Shown here in pieces: positions 14,252 to 19,672 of a stretch of 19,672 nt of DNA. The stretch's first letter is position 1, and every line of letters begins with the position of its first letter. A program made the position numbers and the translations under genes. The notes beneath the pieces were generated by a model, which saw only the letters and a list, made by a program, of their open reading frames with translations, did no database searches and had not been told where the DNA came from. The stretch is from DASWRT01 sp036403035. Lineage in GTDB: Bacteria; Pseudomonadota; Alphaproteobacteria; ATCC43930; CGMCC-115725. The stretch is taken from contig DASWRT010000152.1 in NCBI GenBank assembly GCA_036403035.1, positions 1 to 19,672 on the forward strand. The letters are read 5' to 3'.

Positions 14252-14779
14252 TTATCCGGGCGAGGGGCGCGGCGCCGGCAGATCGACGGTCGCGGCGTCC
14301 GGCGGGTCGCCCAGCCGGATGCGGACCCGCCAATCGCGCCAAGTCTGGCGGTAGAGGACGGGATCGGGCAGGCGGATCTCGGCGAAGCTCGCGATCTGCC
14401 CGCCATAGAGGCTCACCGAGCCGCCGCCGGGAGGGAAGGCGGTTTCCGAGCCGCTGCGCGAGCCGCCCAGCCGCATGTCGACGCTCGGCGCCGTCGTGCG
14501 CGGCTCGTATGCGTGGGCGGCGCCGCCGGTCTGAAGCGTGAAGGCCGGCTGCGCGATGCCGCCGGGGCCGACCAGCGTGACGTCTCGGACGGCGCGCCGG
14601 TCGGTGACGCGCACCTGGATCACATCCGCCTCGGCGCCCGGCGCGAAGCGCGCCGCCGCGCTGTCGGGCGGCGAGCCGCCGCTGCCGGGCTGCGGCGGTG
14701 CGGCGCCCGCGCATCCGGCGACGAACAGGCCCAGCAGCAGCGGGCGAAGCGGGAAGTGCCGGCGCCGGGCGGCTTCCAT
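14252..14779 (-). CDS. hypothetical lipoprotein
   Basis: This 175-residue protein begins with a basic stretch (MEAARRRHFPLRP), a hydrophobic segment LLLGLFVAG and a lipobox ending at Cys24 (VAGC), so it is a likely lipid-anchored periplasmic protein. The rest is Pro/Gly-rich and beta-prone (VIQVRVTDRRAVRDVTLVGPGG, SVSLYGGQIASFAEIRLPDPV, WRVRIRLGDPP). I recognise no family. ATG 14779 has GGAG 9 bases upstream and lies 20 bases after the stop of the other lipoprotein gene, so the two form one unit. Function is unknown; paired expression suggests a shared envelope role. Confidence 0.7.
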   Translation of the reverse strand: MEAARRRHFPLRPLLLGLFVAGCAGAAPPQPGSGGSPPDSAAARFAPGAEADVIQVRVTDRRAVRDVTLVGPGGIAQPAFTLQTGGAAHAYEPRTTAPSVDMRLGGSRSGSETAFPPGGGSVSLYGGQIASFAEIRLPDPVLYRQTWRDWRVRIRLGDPPDAATVDLPAPRPSPG

Positions 14780-14799
14780 CGCGTGCGTCTCCGGTTTCC

Positions 14800-15408
14800 T
14801 CACACGAGATAAGTGCCGAAGGTGGCGCGGATCTGCCGCTCCATCTCCTGGTCGATCTGGCTGATCAGCTCGCGCGTCAGCTCGTACCATACCTGCTCGC
14901 GCTCGTTCGGCGTGATGCCCTCGGCCACGCTGCGCGAGTGCGAGGCGCGCGCCGAGGCGGTGCGGACCGGGAAGCCGCGGTCGTTGAGGATGTCGAGGCC
15001 GATCTCCAGGGTCGCATCGTACCGCTCGGTCTGGTCCTTGGTGAAGGCGCTCCGCAGCCCTTCGGTGCGCTTCAGCGGCACCTCGCGCACGCTCGCGTCG
15101 GCGATCGTGACGCGCGCCCGGCCGGTCGTCCCCGCCGCCTGCAACCGGTCGTGCGCCCAGTTCTCGGCGGCCCGCTCCGGCGGCACCGGGAAGAGGTGTT
15201 CGACGAAAGGCTCGTGGAAGCTCGGCTTGAAGTTGTGCACGACGTCGATCGCGGCGACGTCGAGTCGGATCGGCGGCCGGTCGGTGAAGCGGAGGTCGCC
15301 GAAGATCGGCCGCGATACCGGCCGGTCGCAACCGGCGAGCGCGACGGCGGCGCCGGCCGCCGGCGCAAGCATCAGCAGCGCGCGGCGGGAAAGGAGCGGG
15401 AAGGTCAT
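14800..15408 (-). CDS. hypothetical lipoprotein with twin-arginine-like signal
   Basis: This 202-residue protein starts MTFPLLSRRALLMLAPAAGAA and reaches a lipobox LAGC at residue 26. The Arg pair in front of the hydrophobic run also resembles a Tat signal. The mature part includes the blocks RPIFGDLRFTDRPPIRLDVAAIDVVHNF, FPVPPERAAENWAHDRLQAAG and VWYELTRELISQIDQEMERQI; it resembles conserved alphaproteobacterial lipoproteins of unknown function. An alternative ATG at 15420 adds MSLG; neither start has a clear ribosome site. The second lipoprotein gene follows at 20 bases. Confidence 0.75.
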   Translation of the reverse strand: MTFPLLSRRALLMLAPAAGAAVALAGCDRPVSRPIFGDLRFTDRPPIRLDVAAIDVVHNFKPSFHEPFVEHLFPVPPERAAENWAHDRLQAAGTTGRARVTIADASVREVPLKRTEGLRSAFTKDQTERYDATLEIGLDILNDRGFPVRTASARASHSRSVAEGITPNEREQVWYELTRELISQIDQEMERQIRATFGTYLV

Positions 15409-15420
15409 ACCAAGGCTCAT

Positions 15421-15740
15421 GCGGTGCGGACGGAGAAGAGGGCCGAGACACTGGCACGGCCTTGTCACCGCTTCAAGTGGCGGAACGGCGCACGGCGCGG
15501 ACCTCAGCCACGACCGATCTATCGGACGAAGCGGTGCGTAGAGTTGGCCACTAATTTTACCGCAGAGAACGCGGAGGGCCGCAGAGAGACGCGGAGATTC
15601 CTCCCATTGCGCGCCGTGGGCGCGCATGAACGTTCTCGGCGGACCTCTGCGTCTTCTCCGCGCCCTCTGCGGTGAAGTAATCTCTGTATTCCGTCATCCC
15701 AGGCGATTCGCCCGATCCCCTCATCGGTTCCTGCCGATCC
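15421..15740. other. intergenic stretch between lipoprotein unit and hslO
   Basis: There is no gene that I can support here. The right two thirds hold the nested CGCAGAG/CGCGGAG inverted repeat (15559-15673). No clear promoter for the minus-strand lipoprotein pair was found in 15421-15558, and no T-run terminator for hslO between 15674 and 15740. Confidence 0.6.
15559..15673. repeat. nested inverted-repeat element of CGCAGAG/CGCGGAG units
   Basis: The left end ACCGCAGAG (15559-15567) and right end CTCTGCGGT (15665-15673) are exact reverse complements. Each arm is built of alternating CGCAGAG and CGCGGAG heptamers separated by 2-4 variable bases. The centre is a perfect 8-bp hairpin TGCGCGCC-GTG-GGCGCGCA (15608-15626). 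No ORF fits. It looks like a REP/MITE-like intergenic element; I recall similar CGCAGAG or ACAGAG runs between genes in unrelated bacteria, but have not checked this. Confidence 0.7.
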
Positions 15741-16697
15741 CTACTCCGCCGCCTGCTTTAGGCGGGCGACGTCGCCGTCGTCGAAACCGTAGGTCTCGTT
15801 GCAGAACTCGCAGGTGACGGTGATCCGGTCGTCGACCTTCATATAGTCGAGGTCGTCGTCGGGCAGCGACGCGAGCACGCGTTCGATGCGCTCGCGCGAG
15901 CAGCGGCACTGCGGCGCCAGCGGATGCGGCTGCCAGACGCGGACGCCGTCCTCGTGGAAGAGCCGGAGCAGCAGATCGTTGGGCGGCAGGGCCGGATCGA
16001 TCAGCTCCTGCGCCGTCACCGAACTCATCAGGATCATCGCGCGGCGCCAGCCGTCCTCCTGCGCCTCGACTTCCGCGGCGCTCGCCGCGCCGCCTTCGGT
16101 CGGCAGCCGCTGCAACATGACGCCGCCGGCCCGCCAGCCTCCGCCGTCATGTCCGACCGCGAGCTTGATGCCGGTCTGCACCTGTTCCGACTGGCGGAAG
16201 TAATGGTGCGCGCATTCCGCGAGGGTCGCCCCCTGCAACTCGACGATGCCCTGGTAGCGCTCGGTGTTCTCGCCCTGGTCGACGGTGAAGGCGATGTAGC
16301 CCGCGCCGAGCAGCCGCGGCACGGGGCCGAGCGCGGCGTGGCTGCCGGCCGCCTCGACGCGCGCGAGCTTCTCGGCGTCGTACTGCGCATAGCCGCGCAC
16401 CGCGCCCGCCGTCGTCACGTCGGCGACCATCAGATGCACCGGTCCGTCGCCCTTGGTCTGGAGCGTGAACACGCCCTCGTACTTCAGCATGCCGGCGAGG
16501 AGCACGGCGAGCGCGATCGCCTCGGCGAGCAGGGCCGCGACCGGCTCCGGGTAGTCGTGCCGGCCGATGATCGTGTCGACCAGCGGTCCCAGCCGCGCGA
16601 GGCGGCCGCGGAGCGTCGAGGCTTCGATCTGGAAGGGTTGAACGAGGTCGTCCGGAACAACCGTTCCCGCAAGTGTCGTCGTCTGCTGCTGCACCAT
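15741..16697 (-). CDS. hslO: redox-regulated holdase chaperone Hsp33
   Basis: This 318-residue Hsp33 protects unfolding proteins under oxidative stress in the cytosol. The zinc-binding redox switch is complete: Cys264 and Cys266 (QCRCS) and Cys296 and Cys299 (TCEFC), near the C-terminus. The N-terminal domain shows LAEAIALAVLLAGMLKYEGVFTLQTKGDGPV and RGYAQYD, typical of the family. The start is taken at ATG 16697 (MVQQQTTTLAG). AGGTGG directly abuts it, too close for a normal ribosome site, so the GTG next to it or an upstream codon is possible. It follows argF by 107 bases of hairpin-rich DNA, which may separate its expression from the arg genes. Confidence 0.93.
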   Translation of the reverse strand: MVQQQTTTLAGTVVPDDLVQPFQIEASTLRGRLARLGPLVDTIIGRHDYPEPVAALLAEAIALAVLLAGMLKYEGVFTLQTKGDGPVHLMVADVTTAGAVRGYAQYDAEKLARVEAAGSHAALGPVPRLLGAGYIAFTVDQGENTERYQGIVELQGATLAECAHHYFRQSEQVQTGIKLAVGHDGGGWRAGGVMLQRLPTEGGAASAAEVEAQEDGWRRAMILMSSVTAQELIDPALPPNDLLLRLFHEDGVRVWQPHPLAPQCRCSRERIERVLASLPDDDLDYMKVDDRITVTCEFCNETYGFDDGDVARLKQAAE

Positions 16698-16715
16698 CCA
16701 CCTATGTCTGATCCG

Positions 16716-16804
16716 GCCGACCGACCCGCCGCCCCGTGCGGCGGATCGGCGGGGCCGCACGGCGGAGGCGATCGGTCGGCTCAGAGCCTACCGGGACAGG
16801 CTCT
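16716..16804 (-). terminator. hairpin-rich argF-hslO intergenic region
   Basis: Directly after the argF stop lies AGAGCCT / AGGCTCT (16783-16789 with 16798-16804), a perfect 7-bp stem. Beyond it is a larger nested structure: an outer 9-bp stem (16716-16724 with 16772-16780) enclosing an inner 9-bp stem (16734-16742 with 16754-16762). No T run follows, so it may be an mRNA stabiliser or processing site, or a factor-dependent terminator, rather than an intrinsic terminator. Confidence 0.5.
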
Positions 16805-17779
16805 TCAACCGAGACACCAGGCGAGGATGCCTTTCTGCGCGTGCAGCCGGTTTTCCGCTTCGTCCCACACCGCGGACTGCGGGCCGTCGATCACGCCGGC
16901 GGTCACTTCCTGCCCGCGCTTGGCGGGCAGACAGTGCATGAAGATGGCGTCCGGCTTCGCCAGCGCCATCAGCCGCTCGTCGACGCGATAAGGAGCGAGG
17001 ATGTTGTGGCGGCTGATGCTCGCTTCAACCCCCATCGAGACCCAGGTGTCGGTGACGATGCAGTCTGCCCCGGCGACCGCCGTGTCGGGGTCCGTAGTGG
17101 CTGCGACCCTGGCGCCCTCGCGTTGCGCCCACTCGACGAGCGCGGGGGGCGGGCTCAACGTCTCCGGGCAGGCGAGCCGCAGCTCGAAGCCGAAGCGGAC
17201 GGCGGCATGGATCCAGCTTGCCGCGACGTTGTTGCCGTCGCCCACCCACGCGACGACCTTGCCGGCGGACGGCCCTTTATGCTCCTCCAGCGTCATCACG
17301 TCGGCCATGATCTGGCATGGATGCGACACATCGGTGAGGCCGTTGATCACCGGCACCGTCGCATAGGCGGCCAGTTCCTCCAGCCGCGCCGCCTGCGTCG
17401 TCCGGATCATGATCGCATCGACGTAGCGCGACAGGACGCGCGCCGTATCGGCCGTCGTCTCGCCGCGGCCGAGCTGGCTGTCGCCCGCGCCGAGCACGAC
17501 GACGTCGCCGCCGAGCTGCTTCATCGCGACCTCGAACGAGACGCGGGTGCGCGTCGACGGCTTTTCGAAGATCAGCGCCAGCGTCTTGCCGGCGAGCGGG
17601 CGCGGCGCGTCGGCGCGTCGGCCGAGACGCTTGTACTCGTGGCCGAGGTCGAGAATGCGCCGCAGCTCGCCGCCGCCGATCCGGTCGAGATCGAGGAAGT
17701 GCCGCGCCGCCGCCGCCGCCGCGCTGGAGGACGCCGCCACCGCCGACGACGACGAGGGGGCGCTCACGAAGCCGTCCAT
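16805..17779 (-). CDS. argF: ornithine carbamoyltransferase
   Basis: This 324-residue OTC makes citrulline from ornithine and carbamoyl phosphate in arginine synthesis; family members are trimeric. Motifs: FEKPSTRTR (71-79, carbamoyl-phosphate site), HPCQ (153-156), the ornithine-binding SMG (248-250) and HCLPA (282-286, with Cys283). The first 25 residues are an unusual Ser/Ala run (APSSSSAVAASSSAAAAAA) encoded by TCG and GCG repeats, after which the normal start-like RHFLDLDRI begins. ATG 17779 overlaps the argD end by 16 bases. An in-frame GTG at 17767 overlaps the argD stop as GTGA and could be the true start. The tight overlap shows argD-argF translational coupling. Confidence 0.96.
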   Translation of the reverse strand: MDGFVSAPSSSSAVAASSSAAAAAARHFLDLDRIGGGELRRILDLGHEYKRLGRRADAPRPLAGKTLALIFEKPSTRTRVSFEVAMKQLGGDVVVLGAGDSQLGRGETTADTARVLSRYVDAIMIRTTQAARLEELAAYATVPVINGLTDVSHPCQIMADVMTLEEHKGPSAGKVVAWVGDGNNVAASWIHAAVRFGFELRLACPETLSPPPALVEWAQREGARVAATTDPDTAVAGADCIVTDTWVSMGVEASISRHNILAPYRVDERLMALAKPDAIFMHCLPAKRGQEVTAGVIDGPQSAVWDEAENRLHAQKGILAWCLG

Positions 17780-18939
17780 TGCCGCGCGACCTTGTCGATG
17801 ATCGCGACCGCCTCGCCGATATGGCTTTCCTCGACGATCAGCGGCGGCAGGATGCGGACGACATTGTCGCCGGCCGTCACGGTGAGCAGGCCGTTCCGGC
17901 GCAGCCGCTCGACCATCTCGGTGTTCGGGACGCGGCATTTCAACCCGACCAGCAGGCCGGCGCCCCGGCGTTCCTCGAACACCGACGGATGCGTCTCGAC
18001 GATCTCGCCGAGCCGCGCCCACAGCTTTCCGGCGACGGCGTTCACCCGGTCGAGGAAGCCGGGCGCCAGCATCACGTCGAGCACGGCGTTGCCGGCCGCC
18101 ATCGCCAGGGGGTTCCCGCCGAAGGTCGAGCCATGCGAGCCGGCCGTCATGCCCACCGACGCCTTCTCGGTGGCGAGGCAGGCGCCGACCGGGAAGCCGT
18201 TGCCCAGCGCCTTGGCGATGGCCATGATGTCGGGCGTCACGCCCGCCCACTCGTGCGCGAACAGCTTGCCGGTGCGGCCCATCCCGCATTGCACCTCGTC
18301 GAACACGAGGAGCAGGCCGAACTCGTCGGCGACCGCGCGCAGGCCGCGCAGATACTCGGCCGACCCGGCTCTGAGGCCGCCTTCGCCCTGCACCGGCTCG
18401 ACCAGGACCGCCGCGGTCTGCGGCGTGATCGCCGCGCGCAGCTCGTTGAGGTTGCCGAAGGCGACGTGGTCGAAGCCGTCGACGTCCGGCGCGAAGCCCT
18501 TGAGGTATTTCGGATTGCCGGCGGCGGCGAGCGTCGCCAGCGTCCGCCCGTGGAACGAGCCTTCGCAGGCGATGATCCGGTACTTGTCGGGATTGCCGGT
18601 CTCGTCGTGGTACTTGCGCACCATCTTGATCGCGCATTCCAGCGCCTCTGCGCCGGAATTGCCGAAGAAGACGGTGTCCGCGAACGTGTTCTCGACGAGC
18701 CGCTCGGCGAGGCGCTGCTGCCCCGGAATCTGAAAGATGTTGGAGCAGTGCCAGAGCTTCTGCGCCTGCTCGGTCAATGCCTTGACGAGATGCGGGTGGC
18801 AGTGGCCGAGCGCGTTTACGGCGATGCCGCTCGTGAAGTCGAGATAGCGCGTGCCGTCGGCGGTATAGAGATAGGCGCCTTCGCCCCGGTCAAACGCAAG
18901 ATCGCTCCGGGCATAAGTCGGCAACAGGGCTGTGACCAC
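17764..18939 (-). CDS. argD: acetylornithine aminotransferase
   Basis: This 391-residue class-III PLP aminotransferase makes N-acetylornithine from the semialdehyde. Motifs: GNSGAEALE (phosphate cup), FDEVQCGMGRTG with Asp214, and the PLP lysine Lys243 in AIAKALGNGFPVGA, then GSHGSTFGGNPLA. The start is set at GTG 18939 (MVTALLPTYARSDLAF), because AGGAG sits at 18946-18950, 6 bases away; an in-frame GTG at 18954 has no ribosome site and would place that AGGAG inside the coding region. The gene stands behind a leader peptide with four terminal Arg codons and overlaps argF. Some family members also act on succinyl-diaminopimelate or succinylornithine; the argF neighbour supports ArgD. Confidence 0.96.
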   Translation of the reverse strand: MVTALLPTYARSDLAFDRGEGAYLYTADGTRYLDFTSGIAVNALGHCHPHLVKALTEQAQKLWHCSNIFQIPGQQRLAERLVENTFADTVFFGNSGAEALECAIKMVRKYHDETGNPDKYRIIACEGSFHGRTLATLAAAGNPKYLKGFAPDVDGFDHVAFGNLNELRAAITPQTAAVLVEPVQGEGGLRAGSAEYLRGLRAVADEFGLLLVFDEVQCGMGRTGKLFAHEWAGVTPDIMAIAKALGNGFPVGACLATEKASVGMTAGSHGSTFGGNPLAMAAGNAVLDVMLAPGFLDRVNAVAGKLWARLGEIVETHPSVFEERRGAGLLVGLKCRVPNTEMVERLRRNGLLTVTAGDNVVRILPPLIVEESHIGEAVAIIDKVARQWTAS

Positions 18940-18982
18940 GTGTGTCTCCTGCACGAGAGAGGAAAACGGGAAAATAGGAACG

Positions 18983-19016
18983 GACGAACGAACGCGACTT
19001 GGTCAGCGTCGTCGTC
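18983..19016 (-). promoter_or_regulatory. candidate arginine attenuator hairpin
   Basis: On the minus strand GACGACGACGC (19016-19006), which is the leader peptide's Arg codons, pairs with GCGTTCGTTCGTC (18995-18983) over 11 bp, with two bulged U bases and a 10-base loop that begins with the leader stop codon. It is followed by the T/C-rich run TTCCTATTTTCCCGTTTTCC (18980-18961). A ribosome stalled on the Arg codons would cover the 5' arm and block the hairpin. The terminator function is inferred. Confidence 0.5.
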
Positions 19017-19065
19017 GCTGTGCCCCGTATATCCTCCGGCCGCCGAGGCCAGTCCCGTGCATCAT
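19003..19065 (-). CDS. arginine-rich leader peptide of the argD operon
   Basis: This 20-residue ORF reads MMHGTGLGGRRIYGAQRRRR and then TGA. Six residues are Arg, four of them consecutive just before the stop, encoded CGA CGA CGA CGC; CGA appears rare in the surrounding genes, which favour CGC/CGG. AGGAG lies 5 bases before the first ATG (8 before the second). The stop is 63 bases before the argD GTG, and a sigma-70-like promoter lies about 40 bases upstream. Size, position, pathway match and the hairpin made by the Arg codons together fit an attenuation leader. An ATG at 19070 gives only Met-Ser-stop overlapping this start. An alternative is a chance GTC-type simple repeat with an accidental start. 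Confidence 0.6.
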   Translation of the reverse strand: MMHGTGLGGRRIYGAQRRRR

Positions 19066-19107
19066 GACATCTCCTGCCGCGGCAGTCAGGCCGCCGGAAA
19101 GCCGCAA

Positions 19108-19136
19108 AATATGCTGAGAGCGGCGTCCGATGTCAA
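19108..19136 (-). promoter_or_regulatory. sigma-70-type promoter of the argD operon
   Basis: On the minus strand TTGACA (19136-19131, full consensus) and CATATT (19113-19108, four of six matches) are separated by 17 bases. Transcription would start near 19101, giving a 5' leader that contains the 20-codon peptide and the hairpin before argD. It lies about 27 bases after the stop of the upstream MarR gene, so argD has its own promoter. Confidence 0.65.
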
Positions 19137-19162
19137 CGCGGATGCCCGCGGCGAAGGAGAGA

Positions 19163-19672
19163 TCAGTCTCCGGTTGCTCGCGAGGTACGGTTCCGCTCCC
19201 GCGGGGCGGCGAAAACCGGCCGCGCGATCTGCACGCGCGCCGCGTCGTCGAAGGCGTGGGTGAACCGTTCCAGCAGATCGAGGAACAGCGCGCCGTCGGC
19301 CGCGCTGCCGAATGCGCCGAGCAGACGCTCCTTGGCCAGCCGGGCCGGCTCGGCGAGGGCGTCGAGCGTGCGGGCGCCGTGCCCGGTCAAGGTCAAGTAC
19401 TTCCGCCGCCGGTCCTCCGGGTCGGTCCGCCGCGCGACGAAGCCGTTCCGCTCCAGCGTCGCGACGACGAGCGCCGTCGTCGACCGGTCCAGGCCGAGCA
19501 GCCGCGCCACCGAAATCTGGTCGAGCCTTTCGCCGCGCCGGTGCCGCAGGACGGTCAGGACGCCGTACTGCGTCGTCGTCAGGCCGGGCGCCCCGGCCTT
19601 CTGCATCTCTTCCAGGAACACCGAGACGGCGATCTGGTGAGCGCGCCGGAGCATGAACCCGGGCCGCCGGTA
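19163..19672 (-). CDS. MarR-family transcriptional regulator (5' end beyond window)
   Basis: This winged-helix regulator is open to the window edge: upstream of Met at 19654 the frame continues as YRRPGF, and MarR relatives commonly read PGF-LLRRAHQIAVS-FLEE here, so the true start probably lies outside. Visible elements are GLTTTQYGVLTVL, the recognition helix region ISVARLLGLDRSTTALVVATLERNGFV and the wing ARRTDPEDRRRKYLTLTGHG. The C-terminal helix ALFLDLLERFTHAFDDAA completes the dimerisation region. Such proteins usually repress nearby genes in response to small aromatic ligands; the target is not identifiable here. It ends just upstream of the argD promoter. Confidence 0.9.
   Translation of the reverse strand, partial: YRRPGFMLRRAHQIAVSVFLEEMQKAGAPGLTTTQYGVLTVLRHRRGERLDQISVARLLGLDRSTTALVVATLERNGFVARRTDPEDRRRKYLTLTGHGARTLDALAEPARLAKERLLGAFGSAADGALFLDLLERFTHAFDDAARVQIARPVFAAPRERNRTSRATGD

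Noticed and set aside
18940..18954. GTG 18954 as the argD start
   Set aside because: There is no ribosome site before it, whereas AGGAG is placed 6 bases before GTG 18939, which also gives the usual ArgD N-terminus.
16736..19263. Long plus-strand frames opposite argD and argF
   Set aside because: Both are low-information Arg/Ala/Asp-rich products lying antisense to well-recognised enzymes.

Overview
This is a GC-rich window (strong G/C preference at third codon positions) from an alphaproteobacterium. The family content (PAS_5 protein, ApaG, argD-argF-hslO order, Anbu gene set) suggests a Rhodospirillales- or Hyphomicrobiales-like lineage, but the genus cannot be fixed by eye. I see no insertion sequence, prophage, CRISPR array, rRNA or tRNA. 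It reads as chromosomal housekeeping DNA with several interesting regulatory stretches.

Left part, plus strand. A gene-free stretch of about 560 bases holds a LacI-type palindrome at the window edge and a cluster of AACAGG hexamers, four of them exactly 11 bases apart. An MFS transporter with its own intrinsic terminator follows. Next comes a tight operon: apaG, folE (GTP cyclohydrolase I), an argE-type acetylornithine deacetylase and a FlK-fold acyl-CoA thioesterase. A small membrane protein lies on the minus strand, and then an acyl-CoA synthetase, a PAS_5 protein and a RidA-like protein run on the plus strand.

Centre, plus strand, 8.1-12.3 kb. This is a complete Anbu cluster: circularly permuted ATP-grasp enzyme, alpha-E protein, transglutaminase-like cysteine protease, and the Anbu proteasome-like peptidase with Thr2. 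A well-spaced sigma-54-type promoter sits just before it. A perfect 20-bp inverted repeat straddles the stop codon of the last gene. A stand-alone degenerate receiver domain, a PAP2-like membrane protein and two small unknown genes follow.

Right part, minus strand. Two adjacent lipoprotein genes are separated from hslO by a 115-bp nested inverted repeat built of CGCAGAG/CGCGGAG units. Transcribed leftwards come argD, argF (overlapping argD) and hslO, with a MarR-family gene, cut by the window edge, upstream of argD.

The most notable observation is the argD leader. A consensus-like sigma-70 promoter (TTGACA, 17 bp, CATATT) is followed by a Shine-Dalgarno site and a 20-codon ORF ending in four consecutive Arg codons (CGA CGA CGA CGC) and a stop. 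Those Arg codons form the 5' arm of an 11-bp hairpin followed by a pyrimidine/T-rich run, and then come the argD ribosome site and GTG start. This is the layout of an arginine-responsive, leader-peptide attenuator on an arginine biosynthesis operon. I read this from sequence only; it is untested.
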